Assembly: GCA_030550015.1 (NCBI GenBank)
Contig: JAUQQG010000110.1
Coordinates: 1-32,549 of the forward strand
Length of the DNA: 32,549 bases
Source of the DNA: a bacterium
Lineage (GTDB): Bacteria > Sysuimicrobiota > Sysuimicrobiia > Sysuimicrobiales > Thermofontiviventaceae
Direction of reading: 5' to 3'
Positions 1 through 11,825 of the stretch are shown here, in pieces (position 1 is the first letter of the stretch; every line of letters starts with the position of its first letter). The notes beneath the pieces were generated by a model. That model was not told where the DNA came from, did not search any database, and was given only the letters and a program-made list of their open reading frames with translations. Made by a program: the position numbers and the translations under genes.

Positions 1-204
1 CGTCCTTCCCGAATGTACCATCGCCATGGTGAACTCGGCCATCTCCGAGGGTCCCATCCCACGGAAGTAGACAGCCATAAGGAAGGCAGCCATCTGGTAG
101 TCCGGGATCTCCCCTGAGAGGAACCCTTGGAGGAGGAAACGAATCTCCTCCGAGGTCAACTCCCCTCCATCCCGCTTTTTCCGGATGAGATCATAGGCAC
201 GCAT
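1..204 (-). CDS. deoA: Pyrimidine-nucleoside (thymidine) phosphorylase, N-terminal part, cut by window edge
   Basis: Only the first 68 codons are inside the window; the gene runs off the left edge. Reading leftward from the ATG at 204 gives [20 protein letters not shown], followed by a stretch containing [20 protein letters not shown]. This is the typical N-terminal helical domain of DeoA/Pdp-type pyrimidine nucleoside phosphorylases, which split thymidine, uridine or deoxyuridine with phosphate into base and (deoxy)ribose-1-phosphate in the cytoplasm. An AGAGGT ribosome-binding site precedes the ATG. It follows punA by about 50 bases on the same strand and belongs to the nucleoside-salvage group with punA and deoB, which would convert the pentose-1-phosphate released here. 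The catalytic and phosphate-binding parts are outside the window, so thymidine-only (DeoA) and broad (Pdp) specificity cannot be separated. Confidence 0.88.
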   Translation of the reverse strand, partial: MRAYDLIRKKRDGGELTSEEIRFLLQGFLSGEIPDYQMAAFLMAVYFRGMGPSEMAEFTMAMVHSGRT

Positions 205-254
205 GATCGTACCTCTGGAGCCTCAGCTTCGAGTCAGGAAGAAGGGAATACGTT

Positions 255-1079
255 TCATACCTCCATCTCCCGGACGATCTCCTTCACCAGCCGCACGAAC
301 TTGGGCTCGATCTGCGTCGCGACGGCGATCACCTCGTCGTGGCTAAGGGGCTGTACCTGCTCCCCAGTCGCCATATCGGTGATCGCCGTGATCCCCAGAA
401 CGCGCATCCCCATGTGCCTCGCCACAATCACCTCGGGAACGGTAGACATCCCTACGGCATCAGCCCCCCAGCGCGCGAGCATCCGGAGCTCCGCCGGGGT
501 CTCGTAGCTCGGCCCGTGCACGGCCACGTACACGCCCTTCCGGATCGGGATTCCCAGGCGAATCGCCACGCGCTCCGCCAAGTCGATCAGGACAGGATCG
601 TAGGCCTGGGACATGTCCGGGAAACGTGGTCCCAGCGAAGGATCGTTGGGTCCAATGAGGGGGTTGGACCCCATGAAGTTGATATGATCCACGATGATCA
701 TGAGATCTCCAGCTCGGAAGAGACGGTTGAGGCCACCGGCAGCGTTGCTGACAAGGAGGACCTCTGCGCCCAGAGAGCGCATCACCCGCACAGGGAAGGT
801 GACCTGGGCCAGGGAGTATCCCTCATAATAGTGGGCTCTTCCCTGCATGGCCACCACGGGCTTTCCCTCCAACGTGCCCAGGATCAGGTTACCGGCATGT
901 CCCTCCACCGTCGCCTGAGGAAAATGGGGGATCTCCGCATAGGGAATGGTCACTTCTCGCGCAATCTCCCCCGCCAGGCCTCCAAGCCCTGATCCAAGGA
1001 TAATAGCGATGCAAGGCTTTGTGCGGGACTTCGACTGGATGCATTCGACGGCTTCCTCGATCTGTTTCCGCAGCTCCAT
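255..1079 (-). CDS. punA: Trimeric-type purine nucleoside phosphorylase with Asp at the base-specificity position
   Basis: 274 aa, the usual length of the low-molecular-mass trimeric PNP family, which phosphorolyses purine (deoxy)nucleosides to base and (deoxy)ribose-1-phosphate. Visible motifs are the phosphate loop [11 protein letters not shown] (27-37), [10 protein letters not shown] (79-88), SNAAGG (111-116), [14 protein letters not shown] (188-201) and [13 protein letters not shown] (210-222). Counterparts of human Ser33, Arg84, His86, Tyr88, Glu201, Met219, Ser220 and His257 are Ser30, Arg81, His83, Tyr85, Glu193, Met211, Ser212 and His247. The odd residue is Asp235 ([11 protein letters not shown]), where 6-oxopurine-specific enzymes have Asn (human Asn243); see findings. 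An ORF extends upstream to 1115 inside deoB, but GGAGGG just before the ATG at 1079 decides the start. It lies 19 bases after the deoB stop, in the same operon. Confidence 0.95.
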   Translation of the reverse strand: MELRKQIEEAVECIQSKSRTKPCIAIILGSGLGGLAGEIAREVTIPYAEIPHFPQATVEGHAGNLILGTLEGKPVVAMQGRAHYYEGYSLAQVTFPVRVMRSLGAEVLLVSNAAGGLNRLFRAGDLMIIVDHINFMGSNPLIGPNDPSLGPRFPDMSQAYDPVLIDLAERVAIRLGIPIRKGVYVAVHGPSYETPAELRMLARWGADAVGMSTVPEVIVARHMGMRVLGITAITDMATGEQVQPLSHDEVIAVATQIEPKFVRLVKEIVREMEV

Positions 1080-1098
1080 CGCTCCCTCCGCACGCCGT

Positions 1099-2283
1099 TC
1101 AACTTTCCCGTTCAACGAGCGTTTTCAGGAAACTTCGGCCAGGTCCCTTCCACTGAAGGCCAAGGGCTTCCGCCACTGTGGCCCCCACATCCGCGAATGT
1201 CTTCCGAACCCCCAAAAGAACTGGCTTTACTTCCGGGCCGTAGGCGAGCACCGGCACATATTCCCGGGAATGATCCGTACTTGGCGTCGTGGGGTCATTT
1301 CCGTGGTCGGCTGTGAGGATGAGCAGATCCCCCTCCTCCACGGCCTCCAGGATCTCGGGGAGGCGACCGTCGATGCGTTCCAGTTGCTCCGCGTAACCCC
1401 GCGCGTCGTTGCGGTGTCCGTACTTGGTGTCGAGGTCTACGACGTTGGCAAAAATCAGTCCTGCCTGGACCTCCTTCATTACCTCCCGCAACTTATCCAG
1501 TCCATCCATGTCGTCGTGGGTATGGAGCACCCGTGTGATCCCTCGTCCGGCGAAGATATCTTCGATCTTGCCGATCCCCACGACCTCCAACCCAGCCTCT
1601 GAGGCAACATCCAGGACCGTCCGAGAGGGCGGTTCTAAGGAGAAATCCCTCCGGCGGTCGGTTCGGGTAAAATTCGGAGGCTTCCCGACAAATGGACGAG
1701 CAATCACACGGCTTACGGCATGCTCCCCCACGAGGAGCCGCCGGGCGATCCGGCACATCTCGTAAAGCTCCTCCACGGGGATGACCTCCTCATGGGCAGC
1801 GATTTGGAAGACGCTGTCTGCGGATGTGTACACGATGGGGAAACCTGTGCGGAGATGCTCTTCCCCAAGCTCTCGGATGATCTCCGTTCCTGAGGCAGGC
1901 TTATTGCCTAAGACCTTCCGACCAATCGCCTCCTCAAACGCCTGAATGACCTCCTCAGGAAAGCCATGCGGATAGGTGGGGAACGGGCGGTCGAGGATCA
2001 CCCCCATGAGCTCCCAGTGGCCGGTGGTCGTATCTTTCCCCGGCGAGACCTCAGCCATCTTCCCATACGCGGCGAGGGGGGAGAGGACCGCTGGAACGCC
2101 TCGGATCGGGACGATATTTCCCAAGCCAAGGCGTTGGAGGGTAGGGAGGTGCAACCCACCCACCGCCTCTGCCGTGTTCGGGATGGTGCTGCTCCCCTCA
2201 TCCCCGTACTTCGCTGCATCTGGGAGCTCGCCAATCCCCGCACTGTCCAGGACGAGCACGATCACCCGACAAAATGGTCCCAT
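1099..2283 (-). CDS. deoB: Phosphopentomutase
   Basis: 394 aa, the normal family length. It interconverts (deoxy)ribose-1-phosphate and -5-phosphate, feeding the products of PunA and DeoA into central metabolism. It belongs to the alkaline-phosphatase superfamily with two Mn ions. The metal and catalytic set is complete: Asp13 ([10 protein letters not shown]), the phospho-accepting Thr85 in [11 protein letters not shown], Asp156, Asp285 and His290 ([11 protein letters not shown]), Asp326-His327 ([20 protein letters not shown]) and His338. The numbering almost coincides with the characterised Bacillus cereus enzyme (Thr85, Asp286, His291). The start at 2283 lies 7 bases after the xerD stop, so its ribosome-binding site is inside the end of xerD. 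The order xerD-deoB-punA is that of Bacillus ripX-drm-pupG. No oddities seen. Confidence 0.97.
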   Translation of the reverse strand: MGPFCRVIVLVLDSAGIGELPDAAKYGDEGSSTIPNTAEAVGGLHLPTLQRLGLGNIVPIRGVPAVLSPLAAYGKMAEVSPGKDTTTGHWELMGVILDRPFPTYPHGFPEEVIQAFEEAIGRKVLGNKPASGTEIIRELGEEHLRTGFPIVYTSADSVFQIAAHEEVIPVEELYEMCRIARRLLVGEHAVSRVIARPFVGKPPNFTRTDRRRDFSLEPPSRTVLDVASEAGLEVVGIGKIEDIFAGRGITRVLHTHDDMDGLDKLREVMKEVQAGLIFANVVDLDTKYGHRNDARGYAEQLERIDGRLPEILEAVEEGDLLILTADHGNDPTTPSTDHSREYVPVLAYGPEVKPVLLGVRKTFADVGATVAEALGLQWKGPGRSFLKTLVERES

Positions 2284-2290
2284 CGGCCGG

Positions 2291-3223
2291 TCAACCCCCT
2301 ACCCCCTCTATCCCATCTCGAGGGTGCGCCTTGTCGTAAATCTGCCGCAACTGCTCTTTGGCAAGATGGGTGTAAATCTGGGTCGTCGCGATGCTCGCAT
2401 GCCCAAGCATCTCTTGAACAGCGCGGAGATCCGCCCCCCGCTCAAGGAGGTGGGTTGCAAACGAGTGCCGCAGGACGTGCGGCCGGACGGTCCCCTTGAT
2501 GCCGGCTGCCCGGGCGTACCGCCGGAGGACCTTCCAGAATCCTTGCCTGGTCATGCGTCCTCCCCGGCAGTTGAGGAAGAGCGCAGGGGTCTGCCGTCCT
2601 CGAGCGAGAAGGGGGCGCCCATCACGGAGATAGTCAAGGAGCGCGCGAACGGCCATAGAGCCCAAGGGGACGACCCTTTCTTTTCCTCCCTTCCCATGAC
2701 AACGGACATACTCCATCTCCAGGTGCACATCTCCCAGGTTCAGAGAGACAAGCTCAGAGACCCGCAAGCCAGTTGCATAGAGGACCTCAAGCATTGCGCG
2801 GTCCCGCAGTGCAAAAGGGGAGGAACCTTGGGGTTGCGCGAGGAGCCGTTCTACCTCTTCGATGGAAAGAACCTCCGGGAGCCTCCTCCCCACCTTGGGT
2901 CCACCTACGTCGAGGGTAGGATCCACGCTCACCTTCCCCTCCTGGAGGAGAAAGCGGTAGAAAGCCCGGATCGCCGAAAGCCTCCTCCGCGCCGTCGAAG
3001 GGGTAAAACCACGGCGGCGCAGGGAGAAGAGATAAAGGGTGATCGTCGACCTCCGCACATCCTCGGGGCGGAGGATCCCCTGCTTGGTGAGGTAGTGCGC
3101 AAAGTCCCGGAGATCCTGGAAATACGCCTCGATGGTGTTGGGAGCTAAACCCTCTCCCACCATCGCATGGTCAAGGAATGCCTCCACGAGGTTCATGAGG
3201 GGACTTCGTTCTTCCATCCTCAT
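2291..3223 (-). CDS. xerD: Tyrosine recombinase XerD-like (chromosome dimer resolution)
   Basis: 310 aa, typical for XerC/XerD. The N-terminal SAM-like core-binding domain (about 10-95) is followed by the catalytic domain. The full active site is visible: Arg154 ([12 protein letters not shown]), Lys178/Lys181 region ([14 protein letters not shown]), His249 and Arg252 ([17 protein letters not shown]), His275 ([15 protein letters not shown]) and nucleophile Tyr284. It should cut at dif with a partner XerC to resolve chromosome dimers. The neighbours are core genes and the nudF-xerD-deoB-punA order matches Bacillota, so it is read as the housekeeping recombinase and not an integrase of a mobile element. 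The ATG overlaps the Nudix stop as ATGA (3220-3223), indicating translational coupling. An in-frame ATG two codons later is an alternative start. XerC versus XerD is assigned from context only. Confidence 0.93.
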   Translation of the reverse strand: MRMEERSPLMNLVEAFLDHAMVGEGLAPNTIEAYFQDLRDFAHYLTKQGILRPEDVRRSTITLYLFSLRRRGFTPSTARRRLSAIRAFYRFLLQEGKVSVDPTLDVGGPKVGRRLPEVLSIEEVERLLAQPQGSSPFALRDRAMLEVLYATGLRVSELVSLNLGDVHLEMEYVRCHGKGGKERVVPLGSMAVRALLDYLRDGRPLLARGRQTPALFLNCRGGRMTRQGFWKVLRRYARAAGIKGTVRPHVLRHSFATHLLERGADLRAVQEMLGHASIATTQIYTHLAKEQLRQIYDKAHPRDGIEGVGG

Positions 3224-3756
3224 GCCCCAACCAGATCCGCCGCAAGCAGGATCCCAATGATGGACTTGGCGTCCTTGATCTCTCCCCTATGGACCATCTC
3301 CTTCGCCTGGGCGAGAGGGACTTGGATCACCTGCAGCTCCTCCTCTTCTCGGTCCACCACGTGTGGGGTAAGGTCCATTGCTAGGTAGATGTGAAGGACC
3401 TCGGTAAGGAAGCCGGGGGAAGGGAAAAAAGTCACCAGCTTTTTGTACCGCCCTGCGCGGACGCCGACCTCTTCTGCCAGCTCCCTTTCTAGGCAGGCCT
3501 CTATCTCTTCCCCTGGCTCAATGGTGCCCGCAGGGATCTCCACAAGCCACTGGTCGACAGCCTTACGGTATTGCCGGACGAGAAGGACATCCCCATGTTG
3601 GGTCACGGGGACAATCCCCACTGCCCCGCGGTGCTCCACGATCTCCCGGATCGTGCGGCGCCCACTAGGGAGCTCCACCTCCTCCACCCGGAGGCCGACA
3701 ACTTGGCCGTCATAGATCCGCTGCACACGGATTGTCCGCTCTACTGGCTCGCTCAT
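3220..3756 (-). CDS. nudF: Nudix hydrolase, ADP-ribose pyrophosphatase type
   Basis: 178 aa. A perfect Nudix box Gx5Ex7REUxEExGU is present at residues 77-99 (GTIEPGEE... RELAEEVGV). The preceding VLLVRQYRKAVDQWLVEIPAG is characteristic of ADP-ribose pyrophosphatases, which hydrolyse ADP-ribose to AMP and ribose-5-phosphate using Mg bound by the box glutamates (Glu92, Glu95, Glu96). That would tie it to NAD turnover and pentose salvage next to deoB. The stop overlaps the xerD start by four bases. A Bacillus nudF (yqkG) lies in the same neighbourhood as ripX (xerD), which supports the assignment. The start ATG at 3756 has GAGAGG about 12 bases upstream. Other Nudix substrates (sugar nucleotides) cannot be excluded. 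Confidence 0.9.
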   Translation of the reverse strand: MSEPVERTIRVQRIYDGQVVGLRVEEVELPSGRRTIREIVEHRGAVGIVPVTQHGDVLLVRQYRKAVDQWLVEIPAGTIEPGEEIEACLERELAEEVGVRAGRYKKLVTFFPSPGFLTEVLHIYLAMDLTPHVVDREEEELQVIQVPLAQAKEMVHRGEIKDAKSIIGILLAADLVGA

Positions 3757-3778
3757 CGATCTTCAGATCCTCTCGCAA

Positions 3779-3799
3779 GGGTACGGCGTCGCCGTATCC
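3779..3799 (-). other. Hairpin upstream of nudF
   Basis: Inverted repeat with 9-nt arms (GGATACGGC and GCCGTACCC in minus-strand sense, one A-C mismatch) around a 3-nt loop. It lies 23 bases before the Nudix start codon in the 141-bp gap after ilvE. There is no following T-run, so it is not a classic terminator. It could be a processing or attenuation element, or a member of the GC-rich palindromes seen elsewhere in the window. I see no clear promoter in this gap. Confidence 0.4.
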
Positions 3800-3897
3800 T
3801 TCCAAAGTTCCCTCCAAGACCTCGCTCACAGTTCCGCATCATCCCGCGTAAGGATAGGTCCCTCCGCTTCCCTCACGAAGCCTCCACGGGAAGCTTC

Positions 3898-4800
3898 CTA
3901 CCCTGCCTTGGAGGGAACCTCCTCCTCGAAGACAGGTGTTCCCTCCCTGCTGGTGAGTTCCCGGAAACCTGCGAGGAGACGGTTGGTGATGGGGCCTGGT
4001 TTGCCATCCCCGATGCGCCTTCCATCTACGACCACCACCGGGGCGATCTCGGCTCCTGTACCTGTGAGGAAGCATTCGTCGGCGGTGTACACATCGTGCA
4101 GGGTGAAGACGCGCTCGAATGCGGGGATGTCGAGCTTCCCACAGAGCTCCAGAACCGCGTCACGAGTTACCCCCTTGAGGATCCCCAGGTGCGGAGGAGG
4201 GGTGATCACGGTCCCATCCTTCGCAATGAAGATATTGTCGGCGCTGCACTCCGCGACGTACCCGTCTATGGTGAGCATGATCGCCTCTTCCACCCCAGCG
4301 AGGTTCGCCTCGATGCGGGCCATGATATTGCCTAGGTAATTCAGTGATTTCACCCGCGGGTTCAGGCAATGCGGAGGGATCTTACGCGTAGAGGCGGTGA
4401 TGGTCCTCAACCCCTTCTCATAAGCCTCCTTGGGGTAGAGCTGGATATGATCCACGATGATCACAACGGTGGGACGTCCGCACTTCCGTGGGTCCAAGCC
4501 GAGGTCTCCGACACCCCGACTCACAATCGGGCGAATGTAGGCATCGCGCAGGCCGTTGCGCCGGACGGTCTCGACGATTGCCTGTTTCATCTCCTCTTTG
4601 GAGAGGGGGATCTCCAGCATGATGGTCTGCGCGGACTCGTAGAGCCGGTCGACGTGCTGCTCTAACCGGAAGATCCTCCCGTTGTAAACCCGGATGCCTT
4701 CGAACACCCCATCTCCATACAAGAACCCGTGATCCAGCGCAGAGACCCGCGCCTCTTCCTTTGGGACGAACTCCCCATTGACGTACGCGACAAGACCCAT
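3898..4800 (-). CDS. ilvE: Branched-chain amino acid aminotransferase (PLP fold type IV)
   Basis: 300 aa, typical for bacterial BCAT. It transfers the amino group between glutamate and the 2-oxo acids of valine, leucine and isoleucine. Motifs include YVNGEFVPKEEARVSALDHG, GDGVFEGIRVYNGRIFRLEQ (29-48), the PLP-lysine region NPRVKSLNYLGN with Lys151, the conserved ECSADNIFIAKDG, and the glycine-rich phosphate-binding GILKGVTRDAVLEL. The start ATG at 4800 has an excellent GGAAGGAGG ribosome-binding site. It lies 97 bases downstream of pyrG on the same strand, with other ilv genes absent, so it sits in an unrelated housekeeping operon. D-amino acid transaminase and aminodeoxychorismate lyase share the fold; the YVNGEFVPxxEARVS and FEGIR signatures favour IlvE. 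Confidence 0.93.
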   Translation of the reverse strand: MGLVAYVNGEFVPKEEARVSALDHGFLYGDGVFEGIRVYNGRIFRLEQHVDRLYESAQTIMLEIPLSKEEMKQAIVETVRRNGLRDAYIRPIVSRGVGDLGLDPRKCGRPTVVIIVDHIQLYPKEAYEKGLRTITASTRKIPPHCLNPRVKSLNYLGNIMARIEANLAGVEEAIMLTIDGYVAECSADNIFIAKDGTVITPPPHLGILKGVTRDAVLELCGKLDIPAFERVFTLHDVYTADECFLTGTGAEIAPVVVVDGRRIGDGKPGPITNRLLAGFRELTSREGTPVFEEEVPSKAG

Positions 4801-4869
4801 CTTGGACCTCCTTCCATGATGTCTATTTTTATGACCAAGCCAAACACCCAGGGAAAAGGTCTTGCAACT

Positions 4870-4894
4870 TTCCCCTAGGGGGAACCTCTAGAGG
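4870..4894. other. Two adjacent CTAG-centred palindromes in the pyrG-ilvE gap
   Basis: Two inverted repeats sit back to back just after the pyrG stop: TTCCCC-TAG-GGGGAA (4870-4884) and the perfect 10-bp CCTCTAGAGG (4885-4894). Both have a CTAG core. There is no T-run on the minus strand, so termination is not obvious. A dimeric-protein site or an RNA hairpin in the intercistronic region are both possible. This is a sequence observation only. Confidence 0.35.
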
Positions 4895-4896
4895 GC

Positions 4897-8327
<3,431 letters not shown>

Positions 8328-8331
8328 CGCG

Positions 8332-9195
8332 TTACCGTTCCCCCCAGGAGAGCTTCTGACGCAGGAGGGTGTAGAACCGGAAGGGATGTAGCCGGATCAA
8401 CTTCGCCCTCGGTGTAGCCCGGCGGATGAGCACACGGTCGCCTCCCTGGAGCAGGAATCCCTCCTGGCCATCTACAGTCAGCATGGCCTCTTCAACCCCT
8501 CCTCCGAACTCCACCGTCACCGTATCGTTCCCGGAAACCACGACCGATCGGGCATGGAGCATGTGCGGGCAGATGGGCGTGACCAGGATCACCTCCACCC
8601 TGGGGTGGACAATGGGCCCGCCAGCGGAAAGGGAGTATGCCGTCGATCCCGTGGGCGTACTCACAATCAGACCATCCGCAGGGTAGGTGGCCAGGTGTTC
8701 ACCGTTGATGTAGGTGCGGAGCCTCAGGAGGCGCGCATACCCGCTCTTCGTCACAACCATATCGTTCAAGGCCAAGAACCCCTCGATCCTTTCCTCCCCC
8801 CGCTCCACGACCGCTTCTAACATCATCCGCTCATCCAGGGCAAAATCCCCCTTGAGCAACCGGGGGACGACCTCCTTGAGCTCCCGGATTCCCACCTCCG
8901 CAAGGAATCCGAACCCCCCCACGTTCACCCCTAAGACAGGGATGCCACGGGGACCTGCCTGTCGGCTCGCCCGCAAGATCGTCCCATCGCCCCCCAGGAC
9001 GATCAGGAGATCTGCTCTCTTCGTGACCTCCTCGGGGGGTACGCCGATCTCGGGTCTCTCCAGGAGCTTTGCGCTCCCGGCGTTCAAGAGCACGGAGGCC
9101 GCTTCCTCCATGACCCTGATCGCCTCCTTGACCAAGGACAGGGCTTCTGGCTCCTCCCGCAGCTTCTCTTCGTTGATGACCAAACCGATCCTCAC
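8332..9195 (-). CDS. nadK: NAD kinase
   Basis: 287 aa from the GTG at 9195, with N-terminus VRIGLVINEEKLREEPEAL. It phosphorylates NAD to NADP with ATP (or polyphosphate). It has the hallmark GGDG motif (VLGGDGTILRASRQAG, from residue 67), then VNVGGFGFLAEV, the second motif ALNDMVVTKSG and PADGLIVSTPTGSTAYSLSAGGPIVHP in the C-terminal beta-sandwich domain. An ORF continues upstream to 9387 but overlaps tlyA and is not conserved. The GTG fits the family start and follows AAAGGAGG, though at a long spacing of about 13 bases. It lies 28 bases after tlyA and 4 bases before recN. Confidence 0.95.
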   Translation of the reverse strand: MRIGLVINEEKLREEPEALSLVKEAIRVMEEAASVLLNAGSAKLLERPEIGVPPEEVTKRADLLIVLGGDGTILRASRQAGPRGIPVLGVNVGGFGFLAEVGIRELKEVVPRLLKGDFALDERMMLEAVVERGEERIEGFLALNDMVVTKSGYARLLRLRTYINGEHLATYPADGLIVSTPTGSTAYSLSAGGPIVHPRVEVILVTPICPHMLHARSVVVSGNDTVTVEFGGGVEEAMLTVDGQEGFLLQGGDRVLIRRATPRAKLIRLHPFRFYTLLRQKLSWGER

Positions 9196-9223
9196 AGGGT
9201 GCGCGATGCCTCCTTTGGGTGGA

Positions 9224-10075
9224 TCACACCCTCCCCTGCACACGCTCCACAGCCTTCCGGCTGCCTCCGGAAAGTGCGGCATGCGCCTCCTCCACAGCCC
9301 TCCAGATGGCTCCTGGCAGGTCCTCGATCCCCTCGCTCGCTCCCAGAACAAGGTAAAGGAAGAACTCAATGTTCCCCTCAGGTCCACGAAGAGGGGAATA
9401 GGTGATCCCCTTGATGGCTAACCCAAGGTCACGTGCGCACATGCATACATTCATGAGGACCTCCCGGTGTGCTCCCGGATCCCTCACCACGCCCTTGCGA
9501 GCTTTTCCGGGACCCACCTCAAACTGGGGCTTGACGAGGGGGAGGATCTCTCCGCCTGGTTTGAGGAGGCGAACAAGGGCTGGGAGAACCTTCGTCAGGG
9601 AGATAAACGAGAGATCCACTGTGATCAGGTCTGCAGGCTCCCCAATCTGCTCGGGCCGGAGGAACCGGGCGTTCGTCCGCTCGAGGACAACAACCCGGGG
9701 ATCGTTCCTGAGCCTCCAATCGAGCAAGCCATAGCCAACATCCACCGCATACACGCGGGATGCGCCCGACTGTAACAGGCAGTCGGTAAACCCCCCTGTT
9801 GAAGCCCCCACATCGATAGCCACTTTCCCCCGCACATCGATGCCGAAAACTTGTAGCGCACGGACGAGTTTCAACCCACCCCGGCTGACGTATGGGGAAG
9901 CGTGGGGTTGTACTTCGACCCTGGCATCGAGGGACACCAGGGTGCCGGGCTTTTGGGCAGGCTTCCCATCTACAAAGACGGCTCCAGCCAGGATCGCAGC
10001 CTGAGCACGGCTCCGGGTGGGAAAGAGGCCACGGCCCACCAGGAGCGCATCGAGACGGACTTTCCCCTGCTTCAT
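9224..10075 (-). CDS. tlyA: TlyA-family 16S/23S rRNA 2'-O-methyltransferase
   Basis: 283 aa, with an N-terminal S4 RNA-binding domain (5-60: VRLDALLVGRGLFPTRSRAQ, then DGKPAQKPG) and a C-terminal FtsJ/RrmJ-like methyltransferase domain. SAM-binding motif I is AIDVGASTGGFTDCLLQSGA (86-105) and the conserved YVSRGGLKL with a catalytic-type lysine is at 62-70. In Mycobacterium the family 2'-O-methylates rRNA cytidines; some members are annotated as haemolysins. The stop-start overlap with ispA (ATGA, 10072-10075) shows coupling, and ispA-tlyA adjacency is ancient in Bacillota. The start has the MKQGKVRLD N-terminus usual for the family. The methylated positions cannot be read from sequence. Confidence 0.93.
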   Translation of the reverse strand: MKQGKVRLDALLVGRGLFPTRSRAQAAILAGAVFVDGKPAQKPGTLVSLDARVEVQPHASPYVSRGGLKLVRALQVFGIDVRGKVAIDVGASTGGFTDCLLQSGASRVYAVDVGYGLLDWRLRNDPRVVVLERTNARFLRPEQIGEPADLITVDLSFISLTKVLPALVRLLKPGGEILPLVKPQFEVGPGKARKGVVRDPGAHREVLMNVCMCARDLGLAIKGITYSPLRGPEGNIEFFLYLVLGASEGIEDLPGAIWRAVEEAHAALSGGSRKAVERVQGRV

Positions 10076-11061
10076 TGTTCACGCTCCAGGAGGTAACGGG
10101 CGATCATTCCCAGCACCCTTCCTCTTTCCCCAAGGGGGGTGAGGGCTGCGACCGCCTGCTCGGTGTACGCACGCGCGAGCTCGATGGACCTGTCCAAGCC
10201 AAACACAGCGGGGAACGTCACCTTAGACCTGGCAGCATCGCTCCCCGCTTGCTTGCCCAGAACTTCTTCTTCCCCGATCACATCGAGGATGTCGTCGACA
10301 ATCTGGTAGGCCAGCCCGAGGGACTCCCCGTACTCGGTCAACGCCTTGAGCTCCCCATCGCTCCCCCCGGCCAGGATGGCACCGGCCCGCACGCACGCAC
10401 GCATCAGGCTTGCTGTTTTCATCCTGTGGATGCGATAGACGAGGCGCTCCAGGGGCGATCTCGGTGAGGAATCTTCTTCCTGGACATCCCCTAGGATGGC
10501 CAGCAAGGACGCTTTTTCCTCCTGCGGCGCGCGTTCCCCCAGAAGGTCAAGGACTTGACCCCCAACCATTCCGCCAGTCCCAATGGCGCGGGCGATCTCC
10601 TCGATCACAGCAAGCGCTCGCTCGGGCCCAGCTGTAACAGCGTTCTGGGTGAGGAGCTCGAAGGCAAGGGCGTGAAGAGCATCTCCAGCCAGCACGGCCA
10701 TCGCCTCTCCATACACGCGATGGCAGGTGGGGAGCCCACGGCGGGTATCGGCGTTGTCCATGGAGGGAAGATCGTCATGAATGAGGGAGTACGTGTGGAT
10801 GAGCTCCACCGCGCAGGCAGTCGGCAAGACCATCTCCGGTTCCCCACCCACCGCCTCAGCGCTGGCAATCACCAGGATCGGCCTGAGGCGCTTCCCTCCT
10901 GCGAAGAGGCTATGGTGGATCGCCCGGTGAATGAGACTGGGAAACTGCTCCCTGCCAGGAAGGAGACGCTCAAGCGCCTTCTCGACAATGGCCCTCCTCT
11001 CCTCCAGGTATGTCCTCAGCTCAGACCCCTCAGTACCGGATCTCAAACTCCCTGTAGGCAC
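10072..11061 (-). CDS. ispA: Short-chain (farnesyl/geranyl) diphosphate synthase
   Basis: 329 aa from a GTG at 11061. It condenses isopentenyl diphosphate with dimethylallyl or geranyl diphosphate to make C15 precursors for undecaprenyl phosphate and quinones. The first Asp-rich motif, with the two-residue insertion typical of bacterial type II FPP synthases, is YSLIHDDLPSMDNADTRRG (91-109; Asp96, Asp97, Asp102). The second is QIVDDILDV. FAGGKRLRP (53-61) binds IPP. GGGAGG about 10 bases before the GTG supports this start, which overlaps acyP by 32 bases. A CTG or TTG start after the acyP stop is less likely. The dxs and xseAB genes that usually accompany ispA are missing here. Confidence 0.95.
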   Translation of the reverse strand: MPTGSLRSGTEGSELRTYLEERRAIVEKALERLLPGREQFPSLIHRAIHHSLFAGGKRLRPILVIASAEAVGGEPEMVLPTACAVELIHTYSLIHDDLPSMDNADTRRGLPTCHRVYGEAMAVLAGDALHALAFELLTQNAVTAGPERALAVIEEIARAIGTGGMVGGQVLDLLGERAPQEEKASLLAILGDVQEEDSSPRSPLERLVYRIHRMKTASLMRACVRAGAILAGGSDGELKALTEYGESLGLAYQIVDDILDVIGEEEVLGKQAGSDAARSKVTFPAVFGLDRSIELARAYTEQAVAALTPLGERGRVLGMIARYLLEREQ

Positions 11062-11308
11062 CCGTCCACGCCTCCCACTGCACTTTCACATCGCGGACAA
11101 TCGCCCCGGGCGGTCCTTTCCGCAGGAGGTCCAGGAAAACCTCAAGATCCTCCTTCTTTCCCTCCGCCACAACCTCCACCTGGCCGTCAGGGAGGTTCCG
11201 GACGAACCCCGTTAGCCCCAGGCGGCCTGCATGACGTTCTGCGAAGAACCGGAACCCTACCCCCTGGACCAAACCCTTAATCCATACGTGGATCCGCCCG
11301 TTCTCCAT
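11030..11308 (-). CDS. acyP: Acylphosphatase
   Basis: 92 aa, the standard size. It hydrolyses carboxyl-phosphate bonds such as acetyl- or carbamoyl-phosphate. Motif 1, IKGLVQGVGFRFF (10-22), carries the catalytic arginine Arg20 in a phosphate-binding loop. Motif 2, GLTGFVRNLPDGQVEVVAEG (31-50), carries catalytic Asn38. It is wedged between nusB (6-base gap) and ispA (32-base overlap) with a weak ribosome-binding site, so it is probably translated by coupling to nusB. No link to the neighbouring pathway is evident. Confidence 0.93.
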   Translation of the reverse strand: MENGRIHVWIKGLVQGVGFRFFAERHAGRLGLTGFVRNLPDGQVEVVAEGKKEDLEVFLDLLRKGPPGAIVRDVKVQWEAWTGAYREFEIRY

Positions 11309-11314
11309 ACGAGC

Positions 11315-11752
11315 TTATTCAACTTTGGTAGAGGCAACCTCGTTCCGGAAGATCGCCCCAAGGACACCATTGACGAACCGACCGGAATCTTCCGTACCGA
11401 ACTTTTTGGCCAGCTCCACCGCCTCGTTGATCACCACACTCGCAGGAGTCTCCATATGCAACAGTTCATAGGCAGCCATCCGCAGGATGGTCCTATCCAC
11501 GGCAGCCATGCGTGGAACCGTCCAGCCGCTGGCATAGCGGCCAATGAGAAGGTCTAGTTCCTCCCTGCGTTCCCATGTCCCACGGCAAAGGGTTTCCACG
11601 AACTCCCACTCTTGAGGATCCCAAGGACGCTTGCGGAGCTCCGCAAGGCCCTCGCTGAGAGGGATTTTCCCCACGTCACACTGGAAGAGAAGCTGGAACG
11701 CCGCCTCCCTGGACTTCCTCCGCTTTCCCGCCGCCCGCCCCACGGACCGCAT
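11315..11752 (-). CDS. nusB: Transcription antitermination factor NusB
   Basis: 145 aa, the normal size for this all-helical RNA-binding protein, which with NusE (S10) binds boxA and promotes antitermination of rRNA operons. Motifs are KRRKSREAAFQLLFQCDVGK near the N-terminus, WTVPRMAAVDRTILRMAAYE (81-100) and PASVVINEAVELAKKFGTED, then the C-terminal FVNGVLGAI. The ATG at 11752 has GGAGG six bases upstream. It is preceded by about 180 non-coding bases containing its own promoter and a stable hairpin, at the place where Bacillota usually carry accBC and yqhY between efp and nusB. Confidence 0.96.
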   Translation of the reverse strand: MRSVGRAAGKRRKSREAAFQLLFQCDVGKIPLSEGLAELRKRPWDPQEWEFVETLCRGTWERREELDLLIGRYASGWTVPRMAAVDRTILRMAAYELLHMETPASVVINEAVELAKKFGTEDSGRFVNGVLGAIFRNEVASTKVE

Positions 11753-11825
11753 TGCGAACCTCCGCTTCCCTCCCAGGGGAAGGCTTTCCCTCGACGTACG
11801 CTAGAAATCCCCTGCACACAAAAGT

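Noticed and set aside
1976..3148. Plus-strand ORF of 390 aa opposite xerD/deoB
   Set aside because: Shadow of two well-supported genes in a high-GC region.
2291..3223. Tyrosine recombinase as a phage or island integrase
   Set aside because: Housekeeping context and nudF-xerD-deoB order point to the chromosomal XerD; no phage genes or att sites are near.
4801..4896. T-box or other amino-acid-responsive leader before ilvE
   Set aside because: The gap is only 96 bases, too short for a T-box, and lacks the conserved T-box bulge sequence.
9196..9387. N-terminal extension of nadK
   Set aside because: Overlaps tlyA, has no NAD kinase similarity, and AAAGGAGG precedes the GTG at 9195.
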